The position numbers and the translations under genes are program-made. A stretch of DNA of 64,000 nt, taken from the NCBI GenBank assembly GCA_035712345.1, contig DASTAY010000050.1, positions 3,395 to 67,394 of the forward strand. The letters run 5' to 3'. The stretch's first letter is position 1. Each line of letters begins with the position of its first letter. The notes under the pieces are model-generated. The model made no database searches and was not told the DNA's origin. It was given only the letters and a program-made list of their open reading frames with translations. The stretch comes from VRUE01 sp035712345 (GTDB taxonomy: Bacteria; Actinomycetota; Thermoleophilia; Solirubrobacterales; 70-9). Below are positions 8,846 through 17,674 of this stretch, piece after piece.

Positions 8846-9917
8846 GGTAGCCGCGACACACGTCCTCCCACGCGTAGCGCTCCTCCACCTCGCGACGCCC
8901 GGATCCAGCCAGCTCTGCCCGCAGCTCCTCGGAACGCAGCACCTCCGCGATCCTCCCGGCCAAGGCCTCCGGGCTGAGGTCGTACAGATGGCGCCGGTCG
9001 CGGAGGACCTCGGCGTTGAACGGAGTGTCCAGGGCAAGAGTGGGGGCGCCGGCGCCGAGGGCTTGCAGCAGAGATGGATTCGTGCCCCCGACCGAGTGCC
9101 CGTGCACGTACACCGAGCAGTTGCCCCAGAGCTGGTCGAGCAGCTCCTGGTCATCGACGTGGCCCAGCCAGAGGACGCGTCCACGCGCCTGCAACTCGCG
9201 GAGGCGGGCTTCCACCGCCGGTTCTCCCACCCCGCTCCCGACTATGACCGCAACCGGCCGCTCGCCATCCATCAGGTCGAGCGCGTCAAGGGTCAGATCG
9301 ACGTTGTTCTCGGGTACGAGTCGCGCGACGGAGAGGAGAAACGGTCGATCGGCGAGGCCGAGTCTCTGCAGCTCATGGTCATCGACCTTCGGCAGGACCG
9401 GCGCCCCGTAGGGAATGAAGGTCGAAGCCCTGCCGAACTTGGCTCGCCAGATGTCGCCCATGGCGGTGGAGTCCGCGATCACCTCGGTGGCATGGGTTGC
9501 GGTGAGCCTTGCCGCGGCGAGGAACGCGGCTTTGGCGACACGGTTCCACTTGCCCCGCTGCCACTCCAGCCCATCCGTGTTCACCGCGGTCGGGACTCCC
9601 GCGACTCGCAGGAGCGGCAGCCAGAAGCCGTTGGCGATGTTCAGCACCAGAACGGCATCGAAGCCTCGGAAGAGAGCGTCCAGGGTGCTGGAGAGTCCAA
9701 ACGACAGAGTCGAGAGCGACTTCGTATCGAGGCCAGGAGTGGCGATGCACCTCGCCCCTTCCTGCATCCATGCCGCCCGGCCTCGGTTCCGTCTCCGTCC
9801 ATAAACGGTGACGTCATGTCCCGCGCCAACGAGATAAGGGGCGAGGTGACGGACGAGGGTCTCGTAGCCGGAGTAGGTGCTGTCGAGCCCGCGGCTGCCG
9901 AGGATCGCGAACTTCAT
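8790..9917 (-). CDS. DUF1972/GT4 glycosyltransferase (rhamnosyltransferase-like)
   Basis: A 375-aa glycosyltransferase whose N-terminus KFAILGSRGLDSTYSGYETL is the hallmark of the DUF1972 group, annotated as rhamnosyl- or related transferases in exopolysaccharide loci. Further support: VNTDGLEWQRGKW (about residue 119), VIADSTAMGDI, and a C-terminal GT4 domain with VARLVPENNVDL (about 203) and the HSVGGTNPSLLQALGAGAP signature. It should add a deoxyhexose or other sugar to the repeat unit; the specificity is inferred. The ATG at 9917 is 11 bp after the stop of the flippase gene, and a G-rich stretch could be the RBS. The longer ORF extending to 10547 overlaps the flippase gene and is not used. 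Confidence 0.87.
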   Translation of the reverse strand: MKFAILGSRGLDSTYSGYETLVRHLAPYLVGAGHDVTVYGRRRNRGRAAWMQEGARCIATPGLDTKSLSTLSFGLSSTLDALFRGFDAVLVLNIANGFWLPLLRVAGVPTAVNTDGLEWQRGKWNRVAKAAFLAAARLTATHATEVIADSTAMGDIWRAKFGRASTFIPYGAPVLPKVDDHELQRLGLADRPFLLSVARLVPENNVDLTLDALDLMDGERPVAVIVGSGVGEPAVEARLRELQARGRVLWLGHVDDQELLDQLWGNCSVYVHGHSVGGTNPSLLQALGAGAPTLALDTPFNAEVLRDRRHLYDLSPEALAGRIAEVLRSEELRAELAGSGRREVEERYAWEDVCRGYLTVLERLGRSRRDGSSRR

Positions 9918-9928
9918 CCCCCCGCCGG

Positions 9929-11188
9929 TCAGAGCTGAGCCTCCAGGAGCTCGTCGGCCATCTCCCTGCTTCCGGAGGCCGCAGCAGCTTCCGCTTTCGC
10001 CGGCGGCGCCTCTTCGCGGCGGAGCAAGAGCGAGATGCCGATCAGCCATATGAGATAGCCGAGGAGGGTGAGCGCGGCGGCGGCGCCGGTGCCAAACCGA
10101 GGGGCGAGGGCCAGGTTGCCCCCGATGTTCACGGCCGCCGCCAGGACCGCGACCTTTGCGGCTTCGGATGCTCGTCCGGCGCTGATCAGCTTCACGAAGC
10201 CCGGAACAGCGGCGAGCATCGCCACCATGCCGGCGCTCAGCGCGACGCTCATCGCCCACGGCGGGTGGTACCTGCCTCCTGAGGCGGCAGCGACGATCGT
10301 CGGCGCGACCGCGGCGCAAGCCGCGCCCAGGAGGAGCAGCCAGAGGGCTCTGCCGCGCGAGCCGGACCCCTCGCTGCCGGAGGCCTGCCCCCGTGCGGCG
10401 AACGCCTCGGGCAACCTCAGCTGCACATCGGCGTTCGCGATGCCCCGGAAGACCCTGTCGAGGAGGCCGTAGAGCGCGGCATAGGTGGCGAGGGCCACGA
10501 GCGCGAAGTGGGCCAGTATCAACCTGTCGGCGGAGGCAAGGAGCCATAGCGCGAGGTTCGCAATCCCCACCCCCGAGACCGCCCCGCCCTCCCCCTGCCC
10601 GCCTGCGGTGGTGATGCTGATCCCACCTCGAGCCGCAACGTAGATGACCGGCACCAGGGTTCCCAGCAGGCTCGCAGCCAACGCACCCGACAGCCGCTCA
10701 TCTTCCGGGAGCAGCAGCATGAGCGCGAGGGTGCTCCCCGCCCACAGCACGGTGCGAGCACATGCGAGGCCGAAGAAGAGCCAGTAGCGGCGCTGCCCGA
10801 GGACGTATGAATATCCGACCTCGGCGAAGATGAACCCCGCCATCCCAGCCGCGGCCCAAGCGGCCGCCGAACCGTTTGACCCGATGCCGGCCGCAGTGGC
10901 GCCGGCCGCCACGACGCAGAGGACGACGGGGAGGAGGTCCCGCCGGAGAACCAGCTCGGCCCGGTCCGCTTCGCCGGTGCTGACCGCCTCGATCACCCGG
11001 GTGCCGATCGTGGTGGCCACCAGCGCGTTGCCGAAGGCGTAGGTCGCGAAGATGGCGGCGTAGGTTCCGTACGACGCGCTGCTCATGCTCCTCGTCAGCA
11101 TCGAGATCAGTGCCAGAGCGCCGATCGCAGTCACTCCCTGGGCAAGCAGGGTCGGTCGATCCGCAACTCTTGCGATCCCTCGTCTCAT
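9929..11188 (-). CDS. Polysaccharide flippase, Wzx/MATE-like
   Basis: A 419-aa integral membrane protein with about 12 predicted helices, beginning RPTLLAQGVTAIGALALISM. Loops contain YGTYAAIFA and PSRGRALW-like basic segments, the pattern of Wzx/oligosaccharide flippases that move undecaprenyl-linked repeats across the membrane. It sits between glycosyltransferase and hydrolase genes and is cotranscribed with the downstream DUF1972 glycosyltransferase. Start is uncertain: ATG 11188 is used here, and GTG 11224 would add 12 residues. TAACGT (rc of 11246-11251), upstream of both, could be a -10 box. The C-terminal tail is rich in Ala/Glu and cytosolic. Confidence 0.83.
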   Translation of the reverse strand: MRRGIARVADRPTLLAQGVTAIGALALISMLTRSMSSASYGTYAAIFATYAFGNALVATTIGTRVIEAVSTGEADRAELVLRRDLLPVVLCVVAAGATAAGIGSNGSAAAWAAAGMAGFIFAEVGYSYVLGQRRYWLFFGLACARTVLWAGSTLALMLLLPEDERLSGALAASLLGTLVPVIYVAARGGISITTAGGQGEGGAVSGVGIANLALWLLASADRLILAHFALVALATYAALYGLLDRVFRGIANADVQLRLPEAFAARGQASGSEGSGSRGRALWLLLLGAACAAVAPTIVAAASGGRYHPPWAMSVALSAGMVAMLAAVPGFVKLISAGRASEAAKVAVLAAAVNIGGNLALAPRFGTGAAAALTLLGYLIWLIGISLLLRREEAPPAKAEAAAASGSREMADELLEAQL

Positions 11189-11302
11189 ATCGGTCCCACC
11201 ACGCCGCGGCCTCCGGTCGTCCACCGTGCCCGCCGCTCGGCACGTTATCTACGCCGGAGGAGGACGGAGCGGTTGTCTGCCGACGAGCGCCGCTGACGTC
11301 GA

Positions 11303-11308
11303 TACGCT
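11303..11308 (+). promoter_or_regulatory. -10 element for glycoside hydrolase gene (leaderless)
   Basis: TACGCT ends 6 nt before the GTG at 11315. No Shine-Dalgarno sequence is present. Confidence 0.45.
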
Positions 11309-11314
11309 GGCTCG

Positions 11315-12790
11315 GTGGACGGGGGGCGGATAAAGGCGGTCCTGGCCGCTGCGGCCGTCCTCACCCTGACCATGCAATTCGCGGGGTCGGCGGCTGGCGC
11401 AGATGCTTCCGCGGGAGGGCGCCTGCCCCCGCTGGTGACGGGCGTCTCGTACGTGCGCGACGACGATCCCGTCAATTTCTCTCACGTGAAAACCGCCGGC
11501 GCACTGCTGGTCCACCGCTGGATCAACTGGGCACAGGTCGCCCCCGCCAGCCAACCCTCGCAGTGGGATCCAACCGATCCGGCCGATCCCCACTACGACT
11601 GGCATGTGATCGACAGCTGGGTGGCCGGAGCCGTGCGGGCGGGGCTGGTCCCGATGCTCCAGGTTTTCGGGGCGCCGGCCTGGGCGCAGGGGTGCCTACC
11701 CCCCGGCCCCCTCGAGGAAGCCCCGTGCTCGGTCGACCCGAGCGCGCTCGCGGCGTTCGCCCAGGCGGCCGCACGCCGCTATAGCGGGACCTTCGGAGGC
11801 CTGCCCCGCGTCCGCTTCTGGCAGGCCGAGAACGAGCCCAACATGGGCCTCTTCTTCCAGCCGCAGTTCAAAGGGCGAAGACTCGTCTCACCTGGCGAAT
11901 ACCGGCGCCTCCTCAACGCGTTCTCGACCGCCGTGAAGGCCGTCGACCCGACGGATTTCGTAGTGGCGGCCGGCCTCGCTCCGGTCGGCGGTCGCGCCGC
12001 CGCGGTCGCGCCGCTGCGGTTCGCCCGCCAGCTGCTCTGCATGGCGGGCCGGCGCGATCCGCATCCAACGCAGGGAAGCTGCGAAGGGGGGCTGCGCTTC
12101 GACGCCTTCGACATCCATCCGTACACGACCGGCGGCCCGAGGCACAAGGGACCGGGAGACGACGTGGAGCTCGGGGATCTCGATGAGCTGCAGGAACTGC
12201 TGCACGCAGCCGACCAGGCGGGGCGAATCCATGGGCTCGAGCCCCAGACGCCGCTCTGGATTACGGAGTTCTCGTGGGATTCGAAGCCGCCGGACCCTGG
12301 CGGCTTGCCGCTTCGGATCGGCGGTCGGTGGGTGGCCGAGGCTCTCTACATGGCTTGGAAGGCGGGGGTCACCCGGTTCTTCTGGTTCACGATCAGAGAC
12401 GACGTGTCGACCCCGGCGCAGCCCTTCAGCGCCACCTATCAGTCGGGCCTCTACTTCCGGGGCGCCGAACCGGCCGACGACCGGCCGAAGCGGGTGATGT
12501 ACGCGTTCAGGTTCCCCTTCGTCGCCTACTCCAGGGGCAGCGGCTTCTTCTTCTGGGGGCGGACGCCGACCAGCGACGGCGGGTCGGTCGCGATCGAAAC
12601 GAAGCAGCGGGAAGGGTGGCAGCGCAGCTTCGTCGCTCATGCCGATCGGCACGGGATCTTCACCGGGGTCGTTCACGGCCTGTATGGCCAGCGGGAAAAG
12701 GGCGCGGTCAGGGCGCGGTACCGAGGCGAAGCCTCCCTTGCCTTCTCGCTGAAGAGAGTCCGCGAATTCCACCAGCCGCCCTTTGGCTAG
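11315..12790 (+). CDS. Secreted clan GH-A glycoside hydrolase in EPS locus
   Basis: A 491-aa protein with an N-terminal signal peptide or signal anchor (hydrophobic residues 8-28, Ala-rich cleavage region SAAGADASA). It continues as a TIM-barrel hydrolase: WQAENEPN gives the acid/base Glu174 after Asn, and LWITEFSWD gives the likely nucleophile Glu318. These are the two clan GH-A positions. HPYTTGG near 268 is also typical of GH39/GH5-like barrels. It probably trims, releases or remodels the exported polysaccharide; the substrate is unknown. GTG start behind a leaderless-type -10. The methyltransferase gene follows after 32 bp in the same orientation. Confidence 0.85.
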   Translation: MDGGRIKAVLAAAAVLTLTMQFAGSAAGADASAGGRLPPLVTGVSYVRDDDPVNFSHVKTAGALLVHRWINWAQVAPASQPSQWDPTDPADPHYDWHVIDSWVAGAVRAGLVPMLQVFGAPAWAQGCLPPGPLEEAPCSVDPSALAAFAQAAARRYSGTFGGLPRVRFWQAENEPNMGLFFQPQFKGRRLVSPGEYRRLLNAFSTAVKAVDPTDFVVAAGLAPVGGRAAAVAPLRFARQLLCMAGRRDPHPTQGSCEGGLRFDAFDIHPYTTGGPRHKGPGDDVELGDLDELQELLHAADQAGRIHGLEPQTPLWITEFSWDSKPPDPGGLPLRIGGRWVAEALYMAWKAGVTRFFWFTIRDDVSTPAQPFSATYQSGLYFRGAEPADDRPKRVMYAFRFPFVAYSRGSGFFFWGRTPTSDGGSVAIETKQREGWQRSFVAHADRHGIFTGVVHGLYGQREKGAVRARYRGEASLAFSLKRVREFHQPPFG

Positions 12791-12822
12791 CCCGTCCCCT
12801 CCAGCTCCACGCCGATTCCACG

Positions 12823-13551
12823 ATGGCTGATCCGCAGGCAAGGAGGCTGACCGCCTATACGGGAGACCGTCCCGACGTGGCTGCCCTGGTTCCGGACGGA
12901 GTCTCCCGGGCGCTCGACGTCGGATGCTCCGACGGCTCTCTCGGGGCGACTCTCCGAGAACGAGGCATCGAGGTTCACGGCATCGAGCGAGACCCGGACC
13001 TGGCCGATCGAGCGCGGTCCAGGCTCGACGTGGTTCTCGAAGGCGACGCGATAGAAATGCTGTCCCAGCTTGCCGACGGGCACTTCGACCTGGTCGTGTG
13101 CGCGGACCTGCTCGAGCACCTGGCCGACCCGTGGAGTGCGATGCGACACGTTCGGAGGGTTCTCGACGCCTCCGGCGAGTGCATCGTCAGCTTGCCCAAC
13201 GTCCGGTTCTGGACGACCTTCACGCAGCTCGGGCTGCACGGGAGGTGGCCGCGGCACTCCCGGGGGGTCCACGATCGAACGCACCTCTCCTGGTTCACCG
13301 ACGCCGATGCCCGCCGGCTTTTCGACGACACGGGGTTCGAAGTCCGCCGTCACGCAGCCAACTATCGGCTCTGGGACGAGCCCTGGCGGCGGGGCAATCG
13401 GATCGCCAGGCACCTCGCGATGGGCCCCCTCGAGGGCTTTCTGGCCTATCAGCACCTCTACCTGCTGAGCCTCGGTGACGAAGCCGGCTCCCGAGTCGAC
13501 GATTCGGCCACTGAAGTCGATGATTCGGCCACTGATAGCGACGGCGTCTGA
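12823..13551 (+). CDS. SAM-dependent methyltransferase (Methyltransf_23-like) in EPS locus
   Basis: A 242-aa protein with motif I ALDVGCSDGSLG (about residues 30-41), acidic IERDPDLADRA (about 54-64), and LVVCADLLEHLADPW, the usual post-motif of this family. WFTDADARRLFDDTGFEV near 160-178 also matches. It may methylate a sugar or a lipid-linked intermediate, as such enzymes in polysaccharide loci often do. The C-terminus ends in an acidic tandem repeat, VDDSATE then VDDSATD, encoded by a 21-bp duplication. ATG 12823 is chosen because the longer frame upstream is the shadow of the hydrolase gene. Confidence 0.85.
   Translation: MADPQARRLTAYTGDRPDVAALVPDGVSRALDVGCSDGSLGATLRERGIEVHGIERDPDLADRARSRLDVVLEGDAIEMLSQLADGHFDLVVCADLLEHLADPWSAMRHVRRVLDASGECIVSLPNVRFWTTFTQLGLHGRWPRHSRGVHDRTHLSWFTDADARRLFDDTGFEVRRHAANYRLWDEPWRRGNRIARHLAMGPLEGFLAYQHLYLLSLGDEAGSRVDDSATEVDDSATDSDGV
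13495..13535 (+). repeat. 21-bp coding tandem duplication, two copies
   Basis: GTCGAYGATTCGGCCACTGA occurs at 13495-13514 and 13516-13535, differing at one wobble base. It adds a seven-residue acidic repeat to the methyltransferase tail. Confidence 0.8.
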
Positions 13552-13676
13552 AGACCTATCTAGAGTCTCGCAGAGTGGTTTCCGCGCGCCAAGCGCCATC
13601 GCGATCCTTCTAGGAGCAGGGGATTTACCAACTGAAAAACGTCGAGGCGGCTGGTGCGGGCACCGTCCCCGGCGCG

Positions 13677-15095
13677 GTGCCCGAGCCCTTGCCGCGACGG
13701 GTCGTGCAAGTGCGATATCGGGACCGCGACTTCGCACTGCGGAGGGCCCTCCTGGTTGCCGACATGCTCGGCCTCTGCCTCGCGCTCGGGCTCGCCCTGC
13801 TCAGCGCCGGGAAGCGCGCGACGCCGGAGCAGGACCTGCTGTGGATCCTGCCGACGCTGCCGCTCTGGGCGCTGCTGTTTTGGATGTACGGCCTCTACGG
13901 AAGGCCGGTGCGGCGCCTCGAGCCGACGCATCTCGACGACTTGCCGTCGCTCTTCCATGCTCTGGTGATCGGCACGCTCGGACTGTGGCTCTTCTACAAG
14001 CTCGCGCCCGTCCGCAAGCTCGAGTTCGAGGAAGTGATCGTGTTCGGCCTCGTCGCGTTGCCCCTGATCGCCGGCCTCCGAGTTGCGCTGCGGGCGGTCA
14101 TCCTGCGCACGCAAGGGCCCGAACGGGTCTTCGCAGTCGCGCCCGCCGCTGACGTACGGCTCCTGCGACGCAAGCTGACGAACCATCCCGAGTACGGAAT
14201 GGAGCTGGTCGGCGCCGTCGACGAAGAGGAGTCCGACGAGCCGGGCCTGTCGATCGACGCGAGCCTCATGGGAATCGAGGAGCTGCTCGCCACCCGCCAG
14301 ATCGACCACCTGCTCGTCCGTATGGACGCGGGCTACCTGCCGCAGAGGCAGCTGGCCGAGCTGATGTGCCTCTGCCACCGCGAGGGGATCCGGTTCGGCT
14401 GCTTCTCGGGAGAGCGGGGCCTGCTGTCACCCAGCGCGGAGATAAACCACCTCGAGGGGATGGGGATCATGATCTCCAACCCGCCCGTCCTGCGCGGGGC
14501 CGCGAGACTCGTCAAGCGCGCCATGGACATCGTCCTGTCCGCCGCGCTGCTGACGGCGCTCGCTCCGCTCCTGGCGGCGATAGCGGTGCTGGTCAGGTTG
14601 GATTCGGCCGGTCACGTCCTCTACCGGCAGATTCGCGTCGGCAAGGACGGGAAGCGATTCGAGCTGCTCAAGTTCCGGACGATGGTGGTCGGCGCCGAGC
14701 AGCAGGTCGCCGAGCTGATGAAGGAAAGCGTCGATCCCCACTGGCTCGTGCTCGACGGGGATCCGCGGGTGACCAGGATCGGGCGCTGGCTTCGGCGCAA
14801 CAGCCTCGACGAGCTCCCCCAGCTGTGGAACGTGTTGAGGGGAGACATGAGCATGGTCGGCCCGCGTCCGCTGCCGGAGCGCGACGACGAGAACGTGCGG
14901 GGTTGGGCGCGCCACCGACTCGACCTCATCCCTGGGATAACCGGCTACTGGCAGGTCCTGGGTGGAAACAGCATTCCGTTCAGCGAGATGCTGGAGGTCG
15001 ACTATGCCTACGTGGCCGGCTGGTCGCTCTTGCAGGACCTCAAACTCCTCGTGCAAACGGTGCCCGCGGTGGTCCGTCGGCGCGGCATCAACTGA
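13677..15095 (+). CDS. Polyprenyl-phosphate sugar-1-phosphate transferase (WbaP-like)
   Basis: A 472-aa initiating enzyme of repeat-unit synthesis, transferring a sugar-1-phosphate to undecaprenyl phosphate. The N-terminal half has four hydrophobic segments (about residues 22-40, 56-72, 97-112, 121-140). A CoA-binding-like Rossmann region follows (RVFAVAPAADVRLL). The C-terminal bacterial sugar-transferase domain (about 275-472) shows KRAMDIVLS, LLKFRTM, RIGRWLRRNSLDELPQLWNV, SMVGPRPLPE and PGITGYWQVLGG, all family signatures. The start is uncertain. The frame is open from 13614 with no ATG, GGAG at 13613-13616 precedes an ATT at 13623, and GTG 13677 lacks an RBS. It ends the hydrolase-methyltransferase gene run. 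Confidence 0.9.
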   Translation: MPEPLPRRVVQVRYRDRDFALRRALLVADMLGLCLALGLALLSAGKRATPEQDLLWILPTLPLWALLFWMYGLYGRPVRRLEPTHLDDLPSLFHALVIGTLGLWLFYKLAPVRKLEFEEVIVFGLVALPLIAGLRVALRAVILRTQGPERVFAVAPAADVRLLRRKLTNHPEYGMELVGAVDEEESDEPGLSIDASLMGIEELLATRQIDHLLVRMDAGYLPQRQLAELMCLCHREGIRFGCFSGERGLLSPSAEINHLEGMGIMISNPPVLRGAARLVKRAMDIVLSAALLTALAPLLAAIAVLVRLDSAGHVLYRQIRVGKDGKRFELLKFRTMVVGAEQQVAELMKESVDPHWLVLDGDPRVTRIGRWLRRNSLDELPQLWNVLRGDMSMVGPRPLPERDDENVRGWARHRLDLIPGITGYWQVLGGNSIPFSEMLEVDYAYVAGWSLLQDLKLLVQTVPAVVRRRGIN

Positions 15096-15110
15096 CGGGG
15101 CCCCAGGCCC

Positions 15111-17060
15111 TCATCGCCTGAAGAGCGAGTAGCGGGGATTGAGCGAACGCGCCTTTCGGTAGCAGCGGACGGCCGGTCCCGCGAGGCCGCGCTCGGCTTC
15201 GATCCGGGACCGCACCATCCAGGTGCGCCAGTTCGTCGGCTCGCGTTCGGTCGCGGCCCGCGCCGCGAGCGAAGCGGCCCGAAGATCGCCCTGCTCCTCG
15301 AGCACGAGCGCCTGCTGGAGTCGCGGGCTCGCTGCTCCGGGCTGGATCCGCTGCGCCGTCCGCGCCGCTCCGAGGGCTGCCGGCAAATCGCCGCTGCGCG
15401 CATCCGCCTCACTCTGGCGAAGGGCGGTCGCGGAGGCCAGGGGGATCGCGATCGCGACGATCGCCACCAGTGCCACTCCCGCGAGGGGGACTCGCAGGGG
15501 CCATGCCAGGCTGACGCGCCGGCGCCCGGCGCCCGGCCCGGCGCTCACCAGCACGGCCGCCAGCAATAACGTCGCCACCGGCAGCACGGGTATCTGCCAC
15601 ATCCAGTCGAAAGAGGCGGTGACGCAGAAGGCGACGCAGCCCGCTGCCGCCGCGGCGAGCTGCCCACGCCTGCTGCGCACGGCGCGGACCGTCGCCCGCC
15701 CGCCGCCGATCACCACCGAGAGCAGGAAGCCGGCGAGGAGCGCGAGGCCGACGAGCCCCAGCTCCCCCAGCGTCTGCATGTACAGCGAGTGGGTGTCGCG
15801 AATGGTCCCGGGTCGATTGCCGTTCCGGTCCCACCAGAATTCGAACGTGCCCGAGCCGGTTCCCGTCAGCGGACGCGTTCGGCTCTCTTCGACGGCCGAG
15901 CGCCAGTACTGATAGCGGCCCTCGCCCGAAACGCTGTTCAGGCGGGCCGTCCCCTGGCCGGGGCTGCCATCGCCCTTGAAATCGCTCCAGGCGTTGGAGA
16001 CGCGCCCGGGGGCGCCCGCCACGATCAGCATGATCGCCAAAGCCGCTGCCGCGCCCGACGCGACCGTCGCCGACGTCCGGCGCGAGGGCACGGTCCACGC
16101 CGGCCGGCGCTTCTCCCCAATCCAGAGCGAGAGGGCCGCCTCCCCCAGCGCGACGCCGATGCAGACCACGGCAACGATCGCCAGCATCTCGCTGCCCTGC
16201 GCCCTGGCCGTCGACGTCAGCAATCCTTCCCGCAGAGCATCCCGCTGGTCGGCGGCGGCGATCAAGATAGCGGCGCCGGCGCCGCTCACCGCCACCGTGA
16301 GCAGCTTCGGAAGGCGGTCGGGGGCAAGGACGAGATAGACGGCAAGCGCGATCGCCGCCGCCGCGATTCCCCCGCGGGAGAGGGTCAGGAAGGCGGTTAG
16401 CGCCATCGCGGGTATCGCCGCGGCGGCGACCGACCTCAGTACGACCGCGCGGGCCTCCGTCGCCTGCTGCAGGATCAGCGGCAGGCCGATCGCCACGAGG
16501 GCGGCGAGGGCGTTCCAGTAGTTCAGCGGGTAGGCGAGCCGTTCGCGGGTGCTCGGGAGGAAGCGCGCCGTCTGCTCACCTTCGGGGAACCAGGACGGGT
16601 GGAGGCGGGAAAGCAGGCCCACGATCGCTACGACCGCTATCCCGGCGCCGACGGCGGCGACCGTGCGCCGCGCTCCGCGCGAGCCTCGACTGAGAAGCGC
16701 GAGAGCGAAGACGCCGAGGTAACCGGCCACGCGCGCGAGGTCGGCGGAGGTGCGCTCGACGCTCTCGGTCCAACTCAGGCTGAGCGCGGTCCAGCCGACG
16801 AACGCCGCGAGGAGGCCTAGCGCCAGCCAAGCGAGGGGGCTGAGGCGCCGGCGCGGCAGCGCGCCGGCGAACGTGGCTGCCAGCAGGACCCACCAGACCG
16901 CGATGCCGACCTGGTCGTGCACGAGCGGGTCGTATCCGCCACCTTTCAGCCCCAGATAGACGACCAAGCCGAAGCTGAGCGCCCAGGTCCACACGGCGCT
17001 CCACTCGACGCGCCGCCCCCGCTCCAGGGCGCGATGGCGAAAAAGGGTGAAAGAGTCCAT
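15111..17060 (-). CDS. O-antigen ligase family protein with C-terminal TPR-like region
   Basis: A 649-aa membrane protein with about 12-13 hydrophobic segments. The Wzy_C-like periplasmic loop includes LNSVSGEGRYQYWRSA, PLTGTGSGTFEFWW and DTHSLYMQTLGELG, very typical of O-antigen ligase/polymerase family members. The last about 110 residues are soluble with helical repeats (DLPAALGAARTAQRIQP, GDLRAASLAARAAT), resembling TPR units. It should ligate or polymerise lipid-linked glycans outside the cell. This is the second such protein in the locus. ATG 17060 is preferred over TTG 17084. Its stop is 15 bp from the convergent sugar-transferase stop. Confidence 0.82.
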   Translation of the reverse strand: MDSFTLFRHRALERGRRVEWSAVWTWALSFGLVVYLGLKGGGYDPLVHDQVGIAVWWVLLAATFAGALPRRRLSPLAWLALGLLAAFVGWTALSLSWTESVERTSADLARVAGYLGVFALALLSRGSRGARRTVAAVGAGIAVVAIVGLLSRLHPSWFPEGEQTARFLPSTRERLAYPLNYWNALAALVAIGLPLILQQATEARAVVLRSVAAAAIPAMALTAFLTLSRGGIAAAAIALAVYLVLAPDRLPKLLTVAVSGAGAAILIAAADQRDALREGLLTSTARAQGSEMLAIVAVVCIGVALGEAALSLWIGEKRRPAWTVPSRRTSATVASGAAAALAIMLIVAGAPGRVSNAWSDFKGDGSPGQGTARLNSVSGEGRYQYWRSAVEESRTRPLTGTGSGTFEFWWDRNGNRPGTIRDTHSLYMQTLGELGLVGLALLAGFLLSVVIGGGRATVRAVRSRRGQLAAAAAGCVAFCVTASFDWMWQIPVLPVATLLLAAVLVSAGPGAGRRRVSLAWPLRVPLAGVALVAIVAIAIPLASATALRQSEADARSGDLPAALGAARTAQRIQPGAASPRLQQALVLEEQGDLRAASLAARAATEREPTNWRTWMVRSRIEAERGLAGPAVRCYRKARSLNPRYSLFRR

Positions 17061-17134
17061 TCGACGTGGTACGAAGGAGAGCAATCGAGGCTGACGTAGT
17101 CAGGGAAAAGGCATCCAACTCGTAAGGGGATGAC

Positions 17135-17674
17135 ATGAGGACGCTTCGTCTGAGCATGGGCTTGGGCTGCTTCGCTCTCGCGCTCGCGGGGCCGGTCGCG
17201 CCGGTCCGGGCTCAGGTGGTGCCTCCGGGCAACCCGGCGGCCACCCAGTACACCGAGACGTATCCCAGCGCGGGTGGAAATGCCTCCACCGGCAAGGGTC
17301 GCTCGCCGGCGCAGGCCCTCGGGCGGCGCGAGGCACGTCGGCTGGAAGGGATGGGCCCGCAGGGGAGAGCGGCAGCCGAGGCGGCAGCGGCAACCGCGCC
17401 GGCATCCGTCGGCACGAGTGCGCGGGACGGCGCCGCGAGGGCAGCCTCGCACGGTGGCGTGACCCGCGTGCGAACGCCGGGCGCTGTCGATCACCGCGAG
17501 GGCGCGGGAAGCGGCTCGTCCGGCGTCGATCAGGTGATCGGCCAGGCGACCGGCGCCTCGTCGGGAGACATGGGAGCCCTGCTGCCGCTGATCACGCTCG
17601 GGGCCATCGGGTGGGCCGGCGCCTACGCATGGCGCCGGCGCCGCGGAGCCACCTCGAGGCGGGGGGCTAAGTAG
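17135..17674 (+). CDS. Small exported protein with C-terminal membrane anchor, unknown function
   Basis: A 179-aa protein that I do not recognise. It has a clear signal peptide (residues 1-26, ending APVRAQ) and a low-complexity Ala/Gly/Ser/Arg-rich middle with no motif. A single C-terminal hydrophobic segment (about 148-166, LLPLITLGAIGWAGAYAW) is followed by a basic tail, so it looks like a wall or surface protein anchored at its C-terminus. AAGGGGA at 17125-17131 is a good Shine-Dalgarno for ATG 17135. It is divergent from the O-antigen ligase gene, so a role at the envelope is plausible but inferred. Its 3' end overlaps the convergent sigma factor gene by 8 bp. Confidence 0.7.
   Translation: MRTLRLSMGLGCFALALAGPVAPVRAQVVPPGNPAATQYTETYPSAGGNASTGKGRSPAQALGRREARRLEGMGPQGRAAAEAAAATAPASVGTSARDGAARAASHGGVTRVRTPGAVDHREGAGSGSSGVDQVIGQATGASSGDMGALLPLITLGAIGWAGAYAWRRRRGATSRRGAK

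Noticed and set aside
3582..17060. Secondary-metabolite biosynthetic cluster
   Set aside because: No polyketide, NRPS, terpene or RiPP core enzymes are present; the gene set is that of a Wzx/Wzy-type polysaccharide locus.
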